Shown: positions 16,588-31,423, counted from the stretch's first letter. The stretch is 64,000 bases of DNA from Scylla paramamosain (GCF_035594125.1 NC_087185.1:11105164-11169163), one strand, 5' to 3'. The notes: generated from the letters alone by a model not told the origin. Made by a program: numbers and translations.

Positions 16588-19500
16588 AGAGGAGGAGGCA
16601 GTAGACACCTGCCGAAACGATAATTACTCCCAGTGAGGTCTAAAGCACTGTTCAGGGGGTGCTGTGAACTTATCATTAAACCCAGCTGTGACCTCACTGA
16701 ACGTTTCCCTTTGTGTCTCACAACACAAGGGGGCAGTCACAGCCTGCCCTCTAAAGACAACTCTCTTCCTCCACACAAAACTACAAGCACCTAATAACAC
16801 ACACACCCTTCACTCAAAAATTTTAAAATCATGGCGACTCCTACACCAGCCTCGGAGTCCCCATCTGGGGAGGGGACCATAAATGTCCCCAGGTCGGACT
16901 GCCTTTCTGTCGACGACCCTAAGTGTCTTGACACCCCCCTCAACTTTTTCTTCATTAACTTCTGCAACATTCGCGGTCTAAGATCTAATTTTCAATCTGT
17001 AGAACACCACCTCTCCTCTTCTAAACCTCATCTTCTTTTCCTCACTGAAACTCAGGTGTCTGAGGCGACTGACAGTAGCCCCTTTTCTGTTCCCTCCTAC
17101 TTTCTCTATCCTCATTTTCGATCCAAATCTGGATGCTGCGTTTATGTGCGCAATGACTTAACATGCTCTCGTACCCATGCTCTTGAATCTTCCGAGTTTT
17201 CCACCATCTGGCTACGACTACAGAGTCATTCTCATACTAAATTTATCTGCGCTGTATACCTCTCACCTAACTCCTCTGACTATAAGAAATTCTTTGACTA
17301 CTTAACTTCCAAAGTGGAGCACATTCTGACCCTCTTCCCTTTTGCAGAGATCTCCATTCTTGGAGACTTCAATGTTCACCACCAGCTTTGGCATTCCTCT
17401 CCCTTCACTGACCATCCTGGTGAACTAGCCTACAACTTTGCTATCCTCCATGACCTAGAGCAATTGGTGCAACACCCTACTCGTATTCCTGACCGTCTTG
17501 GAGATACGCCCAACATTCTTGACCTATTCCTGACCTCTAATCCTTCTGCTTATGCTGTTACCCTTTCTTCTCCGTTGGGCTCCTCCGATCACAATCTCAT
17601 ATCTTTATCTTGTCCTATCACTCCAATCCCTCCTCAGGATCCCCCTAAGCGAAGGTGCCTCTGGCGTTTTGCCTCTGCTAGTTGGGGGGACCTGAGGAGG
17701 TATTTCGCTGATTTTCCTTGGAATGACTACTGCTTCCGTGTCAGAGACCCGTCTTTGTGTGCTGAGCACATAACAGATGTGATAGTGTCTGGCATGGAGG
17801 CGTACATTCCTCACTCTTTTTCTCGTCTTAAACCTTCTAAACCTTGGTTTAACACAGCTTGTTCTCGTGCTATACATGATAGAGAGGTGGCCCACAAAAG
17901 TACTTAAGCCTTCCATCACCAGAATCTCATGCACTTTATATTTCTGCCCGGAACCATGCCAAGTCTGTTCTCCAACTAGCCAAAAACTCCTTCATTAACA
18001 AAAAATGTCAAAACCTTTCAAGATCTAACTCCCCTCGTGATTTCTGGCATCTAGCCAACTTTGCTTCTTCTTCTTTCCCTACGCTACTTCAACCAGATGG
18101 CACCACTGCTATCACATCTATTTCTAAAGCTGAACTCTTTGCTCAAACCTTTGCTAAAAACTCTACCTTGGACGATTCTGGGCTTGTTCCTCCCTCTCCT
18201 CCACCCTCTGACTACTTCATGCCACGTATTAAAATTCTTCGCAATGATGTTTTCCATGCCCTCGCTGGCCTAAACCCTCGGAAGGCTTATGGACCTGATG
18301 GGGTCCCTCCTATTGTTCTCCGAAACTGTGCCTCCGTGCTTGCACCTTGCCTAGTCAAACTCTTTCAGCTCTGTCTGTCAACATCTACCTTTCCTTCTTG
18401 CTGGAAGTTTGCCTACATTCAACCTGTTCCTAAAAAGGGTGACCGCTCTAATCCTTCAAACTACCGTCCTATTGCTTTAATTTCCTGCTTATTTAAAGTT
18501 TTTAAATCTATCCTCAACAGGAAGATTCTTAAACATCTATCACTTCACAACCTTATATCTGATCGCCAGTATGGGTTCCGTCAAGGCCGCTCTACTGGTG
18601 ATCTTCTGGCTTTCCTTACTGGGTCTTAGTCATCCTCTTTTAGAGATTTTGGTGAAACTTTTGCTATTGCCTTGGACATATCAAAAGCCTTTGATAGAGT
18701 CTGGCACAAAGCTTTGATTTTCAAACTACCCTCTTACGATTTCTATCCTTCTCTCTGTAACTTCATCTCAAGTTTCCTTTCTGACCGTTCTATTGCTGCT
18801 GTGGTAGACGGTCACTGTTCTTCTCCTAAATCTATTAACAGTGGTGTTCCTCAGGGTTCTGTCCTGTCACCCACTCTCTTCTTATTATTCATTAATGATC
18901 TTCTAAACCAAACTTCTTGTCCTATCCACTCCTACGCTGATGATACCACCCTGCACTTTTCCACGTCTTTTCATAGACGTCCAACCCTTCAGGAGGTAAA
19001 CATATCACGCAGGGAAGGCACAGAACGCCTGACTTCTGATCTTTCTAAAATTTCTGATTGGGGCAGAGCAAACTTGGTTTTGTTCAATACCTCAAAAACT
19101 CAATTCCTCCATCTATCAACTAGACACAACCTTCCAGACAACTATCCCCTCTTCTTCAATGACACTCAGCTGTCCCCCTCTTCTACACTGAACATCCTCG
19201 GTCTGTCTTTTACTCATAATCTGAACTGGAAACTTCACATCTCATCTCTAGCTAAAACAGCTTCCATGAAGTTAGGTGTTCTGAGACATCTCCGCCAGTT
19301 TTTCTCACCCCCACCAGCTGCTAACTCTGTACAAGGGCCTTATCCGTCCATGCATGGAGTATGCTTCACATGTCTGGGGGGGTTCCATTCATACTGCTCT
19401 TCTAGACAGGGTGGAATCAAAAGCTTTTCGTCTCATCAACTCCTCTCCTCTAACTGACTGTCTTCAGCCTCTCTCTCACCGCCTCAATGTTGCATATCTA

Positions 19501-19874
19501 GCTGTCTTCTACCGCTATTTTCATGCTAACTGCTCTTTTGATCTTGCTAACTGCATGCCTCCCCTCCTTCCGCGGCCTCGCTGCACAAGACTTTCTTCTT
19601 TCTCTCACCCCTACTCTGTCCACCTCTCTAACGCAAGAGTTAACCAGTATTCTCAATCATTCATCCCTTTCTCTGGTAAACTCTGGAACTCCCTGCCTGC
19701 TTCTGTATTTCCACCTTCCTATGACTTGAATTCCTTCAAGAGGGAGGTTTCAAGACACTTATCCACCAATTTTTGACCACTGCTTTGACCCTTTTATGGG
19801 ACTGGCATTTCAGTGGGCATTTTTTTTATTAGATTTTTGTTGCCCTTGGCCAGTATCCCTACTACATATAAAAA

Positions 19875-19883
<9 letters not shown>
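16588..19883 (+). mobile_element. Family 1 non-LTR retrotransposon, copy A (full length, dead)
   Basis: The element starts at 'agaggaggaggcagtag', has a ~240-bp 5' UTR, one endonuclease-reverse transcriptase frame, a ~100-bp 3' UTR (containing 'gggactggcatttcagtggg') and a short poly(A) tail. Its length of 3.3 kb agrees with copy 2 (31658-34935) and with copy B once its insert is removed. There are no long terminal repeats and no ORF1. (TA)n lies on both sides, so it sits in a TA tract within the satellite; a target-site duplication cannot be read in such sequence. The frame is broken in several places, so the copy cannot move by itself. Confidence 0.92.
16831..19776 (+). pseudogene. Endonuclease-reverse transcriptase polyprotein, broken (copy A)
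   Basis: The frame starts at ATG 16831 ([10 protein letters not shown]) and reads an APE-like EEP endonuclease: LTETQ with the presumed metal-binding Glu near residue 73, GDFN at 178-181 and SSDHN at 251-255. This domain would nick target DNA. The reverse transcriptase follows: [16 protein letters not shown], the palm box DISKAFDRVW, SGVPQGSVLSP and the catalytic YADD. A C-terminal region (MEYASHVWGG and on) ends at 19776. Lesions by comparison with copies 2, B and D: loss of one G near 17900 (frameshift), a ~15-nt in-frame loss near 18055, TAG in place of TGG at 18627-18629, and a one-base gain near 19307. The motif set places it in the Jockey/CR1 group of non-LTR elements; the exact clade is not resolved by eye. 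Confidence 0.9.

Positions 19884-19962
<79 letters not shown>
19884..19962. repeat. (TA)n microsatellite, right flank of copy A
   Basis: TA tract directly after the poly(A) tail of copy A; the continuation of the tract on its left side. Confidence 0.9.
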
Positions 19963-19965
<3 letters not shown>

Positions 19966-21243
19966 GTTCAAAACACCCAAAATATTTGTTTTTAGTAATG
20001 TTATTCCCTTTCACCATAAACAGTGTTTTGTATGTGTTTTAACGTTGCTTATGTAAGTAGCTAAAAACATTTTAAGGGCATGTTTTTTGTAAACTTGTTT
20101 TGTGTCCCTATATAGGTTGCTTTTCTTTTTTTCAGCATTTTGGTTCCTAACACGCTCATAAACACCCAAAAGACACGTATCCCTTAATGTCGACTGTTTT
20201 TCGCACATAGGGTGCTTTGCCTGCATCTTGGCGTTTTCGCATCTAACAATGAGAAACACACTGAAAATAGTCGCTTTTTATAACGTTAGATAAAATTAGT
20301 TTTTGATAATAAAGAGCACTCTATATGCATTCATTTTGTTGTTTTAGCACCTAACAATGTTAAGTATTCTGAACTTACACATTTTTTGTAATGTTGTTCT
20401 CTTTCTCTATATTTAATCCTATTCATGCATTTTAGTGATTTAATAATTAAGATCCTCAGAGACTCATAATACATGAAATGTCTTTTTTGTGTTCTCACTT
20501 ATGGTACTTTGCATACATTTTGACATTTGCCACTCAAAATGTTTCTGTCTCTGGGAAAGTTATTCTGTTTCTCCATAAAAGATGCTTTGCAAGCGTTTTA
20601 ATGTTTTCTTATGTAAGAATTTAAAGAAAACACTAAAAAGACAAGGTTTGCTACTTTTCTTTTCCCATATACGATGGTTTCCAGAGATTTTTTTTTAGCG
20701 TTTTGGTGCAAAACACGTTGAAAACACTCAAAAGACATGCTTCTGGTAATTTCGTTTCGTTTTCTTAAACAGAGTGCTTTGCGGGCTTTTTTTTTTTTTT
20801 AGTGGGGGCTATCAAACAATGTGAAAGAGACTCAAAATACACGTTTTTGGTAATGTTGTTCTGGTTCCCAATATAGAGTGATATATTCATTAGTTTTACC
20901 GTTTTGGTACCTAGCAAGATCAAATACACTGATAATGCACCTATTTCGTACTACCCTTTCGTTTTCCAGTATAGGCTACTTTCCATGCATTTTTTGGCAT
21001 TTTTGTACGTAACAAGATAGAAAAAAAAACATTGAAAATACTTGTTTTTTGGTAATATTATTTATTTATTTATTTATTTTCAGAAAGTGCGTTTTGCATG
21101 CGTTTATGCATTTTGGTACGTAAGTAGGTTAAAAACACTCGTAATGTTCTCTTTTCCAGTATAGAGACCTTTCTATGTTTTTTTTCTTTTTTTTTTTTTT
21201 TTGCGTTTTGGTGCCTAACACGTTAATAAAACTCAAAAGTCAT
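19963..21243 (-). repeat. Satellite array, inverted block
   Basis: Reverse-complement monomers throughout: 'gttcaaaacaccc', 'gcgttttggtgc', 'ctaacacg', 'ctatatagggtgc' and 'gcattttgg'. The five-subtype organisation is still visible. Orientation flips back near 21245, between 'caaaagtcatatttatgg' and 'aagcgtttcttttgaatg'. Confidence 0.85.
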
Positions 21244-23840
21244 ATTTATGGAAGCGTTTCTTTTGAATGTTTTTGAGCGTGGTGGGCACGAAAACGCTAA
21301 AAAAAAACATGCAAAATACTCTATATATGGAAAGTAAAAGACATTACGAGAATAGTGTACGATAAGAGTTTTGAGCTTCTTAGGTACTAAATACTAAAAT
21401 GCATAAATAGTATATCTATATTGAGAAAAAGAACATTTCCAAAAACGTGTATTTTGAATGTTTTTCACATTATTAGGTATCAAAGCGCCAAAATCACTGT
21501 AATGTTCACTATATGGGGAAACGAAACGACATTTCTAGGAACATGTCTTTTCAGTGTTTTTAAGCGAAGTAGGCACGAAAACGCCATAAAGCATGGAAAT
21601 CACCATAGACGGGTCTTTTCATTGTTATTGAAGCTATAATAAACCAAAATGCGAAAACGCATTTTGGTTTCTTGCGCTTGAACGCAAGAAACATTCTTTA
21701 GGGATCTTTTTTGTGCTTGTTACGTAGAAAAGTACAAAATGCAGGTAATGTACCCTATATAGGGAAATGAAAGGACATTAGCAGAGAATGAGTGTTTTTA
21801 AGCTTTTTAGGTACCAAAACACTAGATTTCATGAATAGCACTCTGTAAAAAGAAACAGAATAACATTACAAAAAAAACTTTAATTTTCTGCGTATTTCAC
21901 ATGTTTACGTACCAAAACGCCAAAATGCATGCAAAGCACCTTATATGGCGAAGAGAAACGACATTTCCGGAAACGTGTCTTTTGAGTGTTTATAAACGTG
22001 TTACAAAAAATGTTTTTTGAGGGTTTATGACCTACTTCCGTACTAAAACACTACATGCTTGCAAAACACCCTTTATGGAGAACGAGAATAACGTTACCAA
22101 AAACAAGTATTATGAGTGCTTTCAGTTTCTTTCGTACAAAAACGCAAAAAAGCATGAAAAGTACCCAATATGGGAAAACGAAAAGACATTACGAGAATTG
22201 TGGATTTCAAGTATGTTTGAGCTTCTTAGGTACATAAACTCTAAAAGGTATGAATAGAATTATATACGAGTATGTAGGAAAAGAACATTACCAAAAATGT
22301 GTACTATTTTCACAATGTTAGGTATTAAAACGCCATAAAGTATATGGAGAAACGAACCTACATTAACAGATAAGTGTTTTTCATTTTTTTTTTTATTATT
22401 TTTTTTTTTTAGGCCCCAAAACGCTAAAATACATAGAAAACACCTTATATTGGGACACAAAAGAACATTACAAAAAACGTGTATTATAAGTATTCCTGAC
22501 TTTAAGAACGTATCTTATGAGTGTTTTTGTACATGTTAGACTGCAAAACGCTATAAGGCATGGAAAGCACTCGATATGGGAAAACAAAATCATTACCAAA
22601 AATGTTTCTTTTTCAGTGTTTTGGGGTATTTACCTATGAAAAAGCTTAAAGCATGGAAAATCTCCCTAATTGAGACACAGAGTAACATTAACAAAATCAA
22701 GTATTTTGAGTGTTTTTTTTACGTACATAAACGCCAAAATGCATGCGTAGTAAGTACCCTATATAGGTGAACAAAAGGACATTACGAGAAACGTGTATTG
22801 GGAGTGTTTTGAATTTGTTCGATACCAAAACGCGAAAACGCGTTGAATAGCACTCTTGTATGGACAAAGAGAACAACATTACCAAAAACTTGTATTTCGA
22901 GTGTTTTTTATATTGTTAGGTACCAAAACGGCAAAATGAATGCGAATCACTCTCTTTAGGGAAACGAATCGAAATTACCAGGAACGTGTCTTTTTAGGGT
23001 TTTTGAGTGTTTTAGTTACCAAAACGCTAAAATGCATGGAAAGTCCCTATTTTCAATACAAAAACATTTCCAAAAAGTTGTCTTTTGTGTGTTTTCGAGC
23101 TTCCTACGTACCTAAACGATAAAATTCATGAAAAACACCCATTATGAAGAAAGAGAATAATATTATCAAAACTATCTATTATGAGTGTTTTTCAGCTTGT
23201 TATGTACAGAAACGGAGAAATCCATGAAATGTACCCTATATGGTGAAACATAACGAGATTACCAGAAACGTGTATTATGAATGTTATTGACCTTCTTAAC
23301 AAAATGGTCAATAGCACTCTATATGTAGAAAATAACAACACTATAAAAAAAACATGTTATGAGTGTTATTTATATTGTTATGTACGAAAACGCGTGAATT
23401 CATGCAAAATATCCTATATTTTATAACGGAAAGACATTACGAGAAAAGTGTGTTATGAGTGTTTTTCAGCTTCTAAGTATCCAAAACTCGAAAACAACCT
23501 AATAGCATTATATATAGAGAAAAAATAACATTACGAAAAACGCTTATTTTGATTTGGATTTTTTTTTTTTTTTTTTTTTTTGCTGTTTGTACCAAACAGC
23601 CAAAATTTATGCAATTCACTATATATATGGGGAAAAGAAATAACATTAACATATAAATGTTTTTGGAATGTTTTGAGCGTGTTATACACCAAAATGCTAA
23701 AAGGAATGGAAATAACCTTATATAGGAATACCAAAGAAGATTATGAAAACGTGTCTTTTGAGTGTTTTGAGCTTCTTACGTACCAAAATTATAAAACCCT
23801 AGCAAAACATCCTTAATGAAGAAAGAATATATTATTCTTA
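21244..23840 (+). repeat. Satellite array, last block (direct)
   Basis: Direct monomers of the same family up to 'aaaacatccttaatgaagaaag' near 23830, where the array stops. This is the only true array edge in the window. Confidence 0.85.
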
Positions 23841-23844
23841 CCGC

Positions 23845-23920
23845 TACATTGGACGAATCTGGGCTTGTTCCTCCCTCTCCTCCACCCTCTGACTGAATTT
23901 TAATGCCACGTATTAAAAAA
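23845..23920 (+). mobile_element. 75-bp scrap of family 1 retrotransposon
   Basis: Matches the interior of the family 1 coding region, aligning with copy A near 18163-18235: 'ggacgaatctgggcttgttc' and 'ctccaccctctgact' with small differences. It covers the linker before the reverse transcriptase ([14 protein letters not shown]). It lies exactly between the satellite edge and A-rich DNA. Confidence 0.85.
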
Positions 23921-24120
23921 TAGAACAAACCCAAAAAAAAGTAAAAAAATAAAAATAAATAAATAAATACTAACGAAAAACAACAACAAACAAAAATAAA
24001 TACCAAAAAAAAGAAAAATACGATAAACAAACAATAAAGAAAGAAAGAAAAAAAAAATAACAAAAATGACAAATAATGAAATAAAAAAAAATAATAATAA
24101 CCTTATTTTCCGTGATGATA
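23921..24120. repeat. A-rich simple sequence
   Basis: Low-complexity A-rich DNA with (AAAT)n, (AAC)n and (AAAG)n runs. No gene seen. Confidence 0.8.
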
Positions 24121-24136
24121 TGAATGTGTGTATGTA

Positions 24137-24450
<314 letters not shown>

Positions 24451-24508
24451 ACCTGTGGCTGGCTGGGGCGAAAGTGAGCTCTAGCCCTCCTCCTCCCCTT
24501 CTTTATAT

Positions 24509-24720
24509 AGGAGGAGGAGGAGGAGGAGGAGGAGGAGGAAAATGAGAAAATAAGTAAAGAAGAACAAGAGGAAAAGAATAAAGAAAAGAAGAGACAAGCA
24601 AATAAAATCCTCAATTATGTTTATCTATCTATCTATCAATTCATCTATTTATCTATCTATCCATCAGTCAGTCAGTCAGTCTATCTATCTATCTGTCTAT
24701 CTACCTATCTATCCAGCGAT
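24509..24720. repeat. (GGA)n followed by TCTA/TCAG tetranucleotides
   Basis: (GGA)n at about 24509-24540, an A-rich spacer, then a (TCTA)n stretch with an embedded CAGT run near 24663-24680. Simple sequence only. Between 24721 and 24880 I see unique DNA with no gene. Confidence 0.9.
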
Positions 24721-24879
24721 CCTGTCTACCTACCTTATGCCAGACACTGCTAATTAATACATAGGTAAACGTAGACACACCTGGGGAGCGTTACCTATAT
24801 TTAAACCTGCTCTCATTTCCTACTCTTCGCTCTATGCACTTGGCGAGGTTGTTTTCTTAGTTTTTTTTCTATGTTTATT

Positions 24880-26247
<1,368 letters not shown>

Positions 26248-26469
26248 ATGGTACTTTACGGAAAACGATTTGACTACAGCAAGACCCAGCAGCTCACCGA
26301 GGTGCAGAAGCGGGTGACCCGGTGCAGAGCCGAGCCCGCCCGGAAGGGCCGGGAACAGGTCCGCCTCTGGCGCGCCAAGAAGAGCAAAGCACCACAGGGG
26401 CAGGGCGACGCTCCCGTGTTGGAGCACCCTGCCTGCCAAGCCACCAACTTGATGGCGACTAAACATTGA
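26248..26469 (+). CDS. Short GC-rich open frame of unknown function, possible exon
   Basis: A 73-codon frame from ATG (context aaaaATGG) to TGA. I do not recognise the product, which begins MVLYGKRFDYSKTQQLTEVQ and is basic in the middle (RCRAEPARKGREQVRLWRAKKSK). It has no signal peptide and no membrane segment. Codons from about 13 to 55 end mostly in G or C, while the DNA just upstream is AT-rich; this is the only stretch in the window that looks like host coding sequence. The stop falls where the 42-bp minisatellite begins, so the real 3' end may have been replaced by repeat. Against it: two reverse-strand frames are also open because the region is GC-rich, and no intron or poly(A) signal was identified. 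It may equally be a shortened gene, a terminal exon or chance. Confidence 0.35.
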   Translation: MVLYGKRFDYSKTQQLTEVQKRVTRCRAEPARKGREQVRLWRAKKSKAPQGQGDAPVLEHPACQATNLMATKH

Positions 26470-29400
26470 TGATGACATAACGGAGGCCAAATCTGCCCTG
26501 GCCAAACCTGATATTGAATAAACTGAGGGCAAATCTCCCCTGGCCAAACCTGATGATGACTTAACGGAGGCCAAATCTCCCCTGGCCAAACCTGATATTG
26601 AATAAACTGAGGCCAAATCTCCCCTGGCCAAACCTGATGATGACTTAACGGAGGCCAAATCTCCCCTGCCCACACCTGATATTGACTAAACGGAGGCCAA
26701 ATCTCCCCTGGCCAAACCTGATGATGACTTAACGGAGGCCAAATCTCCCCTGGCCAAACATGATGATGACTAAAAGGCCAAATCTCCCCTGGCCATACCT
26801 GATGATGACAAAAAGGCCAAATCTCCACTGGCCAAACCTGATATTAACTAAACTTAGGCCAAATCTCCCCTGGCCAAAACCTGATATTGACTAAACTTAG
26901 GCCAGATCTCCCCTGACCAAAACCTGATATTGACTAAACGGATGCCAAATCTCCCCTGGCCAAACCTGATGATGACTTAACGGAGGCCAAATCTCCCCTG
27001 GCCAAAAACTGATATTGACTAAAAGGAGGCCAAATCTCCCCTGGAAAAACCTGATGATGACTTAAAGGAGGCCAGATCTCCCCTGGCCAAACCTGAACAT
27101 GACTAAAAGGCCAAATCTCCCCTGGCCAAACCTGATATTGACAAAATGGAGGCCAAATCTCCCCTGGCCAAACCTGATATTGACTAAACGGAGGCCAAAT
27201 CTCCACTGACCAAACCTGATGATGACTTAACGGAGGCGAGATCTCCCCTGGCGAAACCTGATGATGACTAAAAGGCCAAATCTCCCCTGGCCATACCTGA
27301 TGATGAGAAAAAGGCCAGATCTCCCCTGGCCAAATCTGATATTGACTAAACGGAGGCCAAATCTCCCCTGGCCAAACCTGATGATGACTTAACGGAGGCC
27401 AAATCTCCCCTGGCCACACCTGATATTGACTAAATGGAGACCAAATCTCCCTTGGCTAAACCTGATGATGACTTAACGAAGGACAAATCTCCCTTGGCCA
27501 AACCTGATATTGACTAAACGGAGGCAAAATCTACCCTGCCCAAACCTGATGATGACAAAGAGGCCAAATCTCCTCTGGCCAAACCTGATATTGACTAAAT
27601 TTACGCCAAATTTCCCTTGGCCAAACCTGATATTGACTAAACTTAGGCCAAATCTCCCCTGGCCAAACCTGATCATGACTTAACGGAGGCCAGATCTCCC
27701 CTGGCCAAACCTAATGATGACTAAAAGGCCAAATCTCCCCTGGCCACACCTGATATTGACTACATTTAGGCCGAATCTCCCCTGGCCAAACCTGATATTG
27801 ACTAAACTTAGGCAAAATTTCCCCAGGCCACACCTGATGATGACTTAACGGAGGCCAAATCTCCCCTGGCCAAACCTGATATTAACTAAACTTAGGCCAA
27901 ATCTCCCCTGGCCAAACCTGATGATGACTTAACGGAGGCCAAATCTCTCCTGGCCACACCTGATATTGACTAAACTTAGGCAAAATCTCCCCTCGCCAAA
28001 CCTGATGATGACAAAACGGAGGCCAAATCTTTCCTGGCCAAACCTGATGATGACTAAAAGGCCAAATCTCCCCTGGCTAAACCTGGTATTGACAAAACTT
28101 TGGCCAAATCTCCCCTGGCCAAAACCTGATATTGACTAAACTTAAGCCAGATCTCCCCTGGCCAAAACCTGATATTGACTAAACGGAGGCCAAATTTCCC
28201 CTGGCCAACCCTGAAGATGACTTAACGGAGGCCAAATCTCCCCTGGCCAAAACATGATATTGACTAAACGGACGCCAAATCTCCCCTGGCCACATCTGAT
28301 ATTGACTAAACGGAGGCCAAATCTCCCCTGGCCAAACCTGATGATTACTTAACGGAGGCCATATCTCCCCTGGCCAAACCTGATGATGATTAATAGGCCA
28401 AATCTCCCCTGGCCATACCTGATGATGAGAAAAAGACCAGATCTCCCCTGGCCAAACCTGATATTGAATAAACTGAAGCCAAATCTCCCCTGGCCAAACC
28501 TGATGATGACTTAACGGAGGCCAGATCTCCCCTGCCCAAACCTGATGATGACTAAAAGGCAAAATCTCCCCTGGCCACACCTGATATTGACTAAATTTAG
28601 GCCAAATCTTCCCTGGCCAAACATGATATCGAGTAAATTTAGGCCAAATCTCCCCTGGCCACACCTGATATTGACTAAACGGAGGGAAAATCTCCCCTGG
28701 CCAAACCTGATGATGACTTAACGGAGGCCAAATCTCTCCTGGAAAAACTGATATTGACTAAACGGAGGCCACATCTCCCCTGGGCAAACCTGATGATGAC
28801 AAAGAGGTCAAATCTCCCCTGGCCAAACCTGATATTGACTAAATTTAGGCCAAATCTCCCTTGGCCAAACCTGATATTGACTAAACTTAGGCCAAATCTC
28901 CCCTGGCCACACCTGATGATGACTTAACGGAGGCCAGATCTCCCCTGGCCAAACCTGATGATGACTAAAAGGCTAAATCTCCCCTGGCCACACCTGATAT
29001 TGACTAAATTTAGGCCAAATCTTCCCTGGCCAAACATGATATCGAGTAAATTTAGGCCAAATCTCCCCTGGCCACACCTGATGATGACTTAACGGAGGCC
29101 AAATCTCCCCTGGCCAAACCTAATATTGACTAAACAGAGACCAAATCTCCCCTGGCCAAACCTGATGATGACAAGGAGGACAAATCTCCCCTGGCCAAAT
29201 CTGATATTGACTAATCTTAGGCCAAATCTCCCCTGGCCACACCTGATGATGACTAAACGGAGGCCAGATCTCCCCTGGCCAAACCTGATGATGACTAAAA
29301 GGCTAAATCTCCCCTTGCCACACCTGATATTGACTATATTTAGGCAAAATTTCCCCTGGCCACACCTGATGATGACTTAACAGAGGCCAAATCTCCCTTG

Positions 29401-31100
29401 GCCAAACCTGATATTGACTAAACTTAGGCCAAATCTCTCCTGGCCAAACTTGATGATGACTTAACGGAGGCCAAATCTCCTCTGGCCACACCTGATATTG
29501 ATTAAACTTAGGCAAAATCTCCTTTGGTCAAACCTGATGATGACAAAACGGAGGCCAAATCTTTCCTGGCCAAACCTGATGATGACTAAAAGGTCAAATC
29601 TCCCCTGGCCATACCTGATGATGACTTAACGGAGGCCAAATCTCTCTTGGAAAAACTGATATTGACTTAACGGAGGCCAAATCTCCCCTGGCCAAACCTG
29701 ATGATGACAAAGAGGTCAAATCTCCCCTGGCCAAACCTGATATTGACTAAATTTACGCCAAATCTCCCTTGGCCAAACCTGATATTGACTAAACTTAGGC
29801 CAAATCTCCCCTGGCCACACCTGATGATGACTTAACGGAGGCCAGATATCCCCTGGTAAAACCTGATGATGACTAAAAGGCCAAATCTCCCCTGGCCACA
29901 CCTGATATTGACTAAATTTAGGCCAAATCTCCCCTGGCCAAACATGATATCGAGTAAATTTAGGCCAAATCTCCCCTGGCCACACCTGATGACTTAACGG
30001 AGGCCAAATCTCCCCTGGCCAAACCTGATATTGACTAAACTTAGGCCAAATCTCCCCTGGCCAAACCTGGTGATGACTTAACGGAGGCTAGATCTCCCCT
30101 GGCCATACCTGATGATGACTAAAAGGCCAAATCTACCCTGGCCACACCTGATATTGACAAAAGGAAAGCCAAATCTCCCCTGGCTAAAACTGATATTGAC
30201 TAAACGGAAGCCAAATCTCCCCTGGCCACACCTGATAATGACTAAACGGAGGCCAGATCTCCGCTGGTCAAACCTGATATTCACTAAACTTAGGCCAGAT
30301 CTCCCCTGGCCAAAACTGATATTGACTAAACGGAGGCCAAATCTCCCCTGGCCACACCTGATGATGATTTAACGGAGGCCAAATCTCCCCTGGCCAAACC
30401 TGATATTAACTTAACGGAGGCCAAATCTCCCGTGGCCACACCTGATATTGACTTAACGGAGGCCAAATCTCCCCTGGCCACACCTGATATTGACTAAATG
30501 AAGGCCAAATCTCCCCTGGCCACACCTGATATTGACTAAATGAAGGACAAATCTCCCCTGGCCAAACCTGATATTGACTAAATGAAGGCCAAATCTCCCC
30601 TGGCCAAACCTGATGATGACTAAAAGGCCAAATCTCCCGTGGCCACACCTGATATTGACTAAATGAAGGCCAAATCTCCCCTGGCCACACCTGATATTGA
30701 CTAAATGAAGGCCAAATCTCACCTGGCTAAACCTGATGATGACTAAAAGGCCAAATCTCCCCTGGCCACACCTGATATTGACTAAATGAAGGCCAAATCT
30801 CCCCTGGCCAAACCTGATATTGACTAAACGGAGGCCAAATCTCCCCTGGGCGCGCCTGATATTGACTTAACGGAGGCCAAATATCCCCTGGCAAAACCTG
30901 ATGTTGACTAAACGGAGGCCAAATCTCCCCTGGCCACACCTGCTGACCAAACCTACCGTGGACAAACTTGATGACAAACCAAACTTACCCTGGACAATCC
31001 TGACAACGACGACCAAACCTACCCTGGCCAAACCTATCCTGGGCAAACCTGATGACGAACGAAGCCTACCCTGGACAACTCTCCCGTGGCCAAACATGAC
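26470..31100. repeat. 42/39-bp minisatellite array
   Basis: About 4.6 kb of a short unit. Core: 'ggccaaatctcccctggcca' then 'aacctgat', then 'attgactaaacgga' or 'gatgacttaacgga', 42 bp in all. A common shorter form with 'gatgactaaaa' is 39 bp. The 'attgac' and 'gatgac' types are interspersed. A larger repeat is visible: the variant 'catgatatcgagtaaattta' occurs at 28622, 29035 and 29943, and the blocks around the last two match over more than 350 bp at a spacing of about 908 bp. Units degenerate after about 30940, as expected at an array edge. Frames of up to 184 codons on the minus strand follow from unit lengths divisible by three. Confidence 0.93.
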
Positions 31101-31223
31101 TGCTAGCAAATTTCTCGTGGCCAGGATAAAAATTACTTCTTTTCTCTCTCGTTTCGCTTATCTTTCCATCTTCTAAAATCTTCATTCATTCTTACATACA
31201 TTCATATATAGATATCATTTATA
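31101..31223. other. Short unique spacer
   Basis: AT-rich DNA ('ttcattcattcttacatacattc') between the minisatellite and the GA tract; nothing recognised. Confidence 0.6.
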
Positions 31224-31233
31224 AGAGAGAGAG

Positions 31234-31312
<79 letters not shown>

Positions 31313-31336
31313 CTAGGAATGAATGGGTGTGATAAG

Positions 31337-31423
<87 letters not shown>

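Noticed and set aside
26274..28664. Repeat protein frames (VWPGEIWPPLSHHQ type) of 161-184 codons
   Set aside because: All three minus-strand frames of the minisatellite are open in places, and frames end at one-base indels; no evidence of translation.
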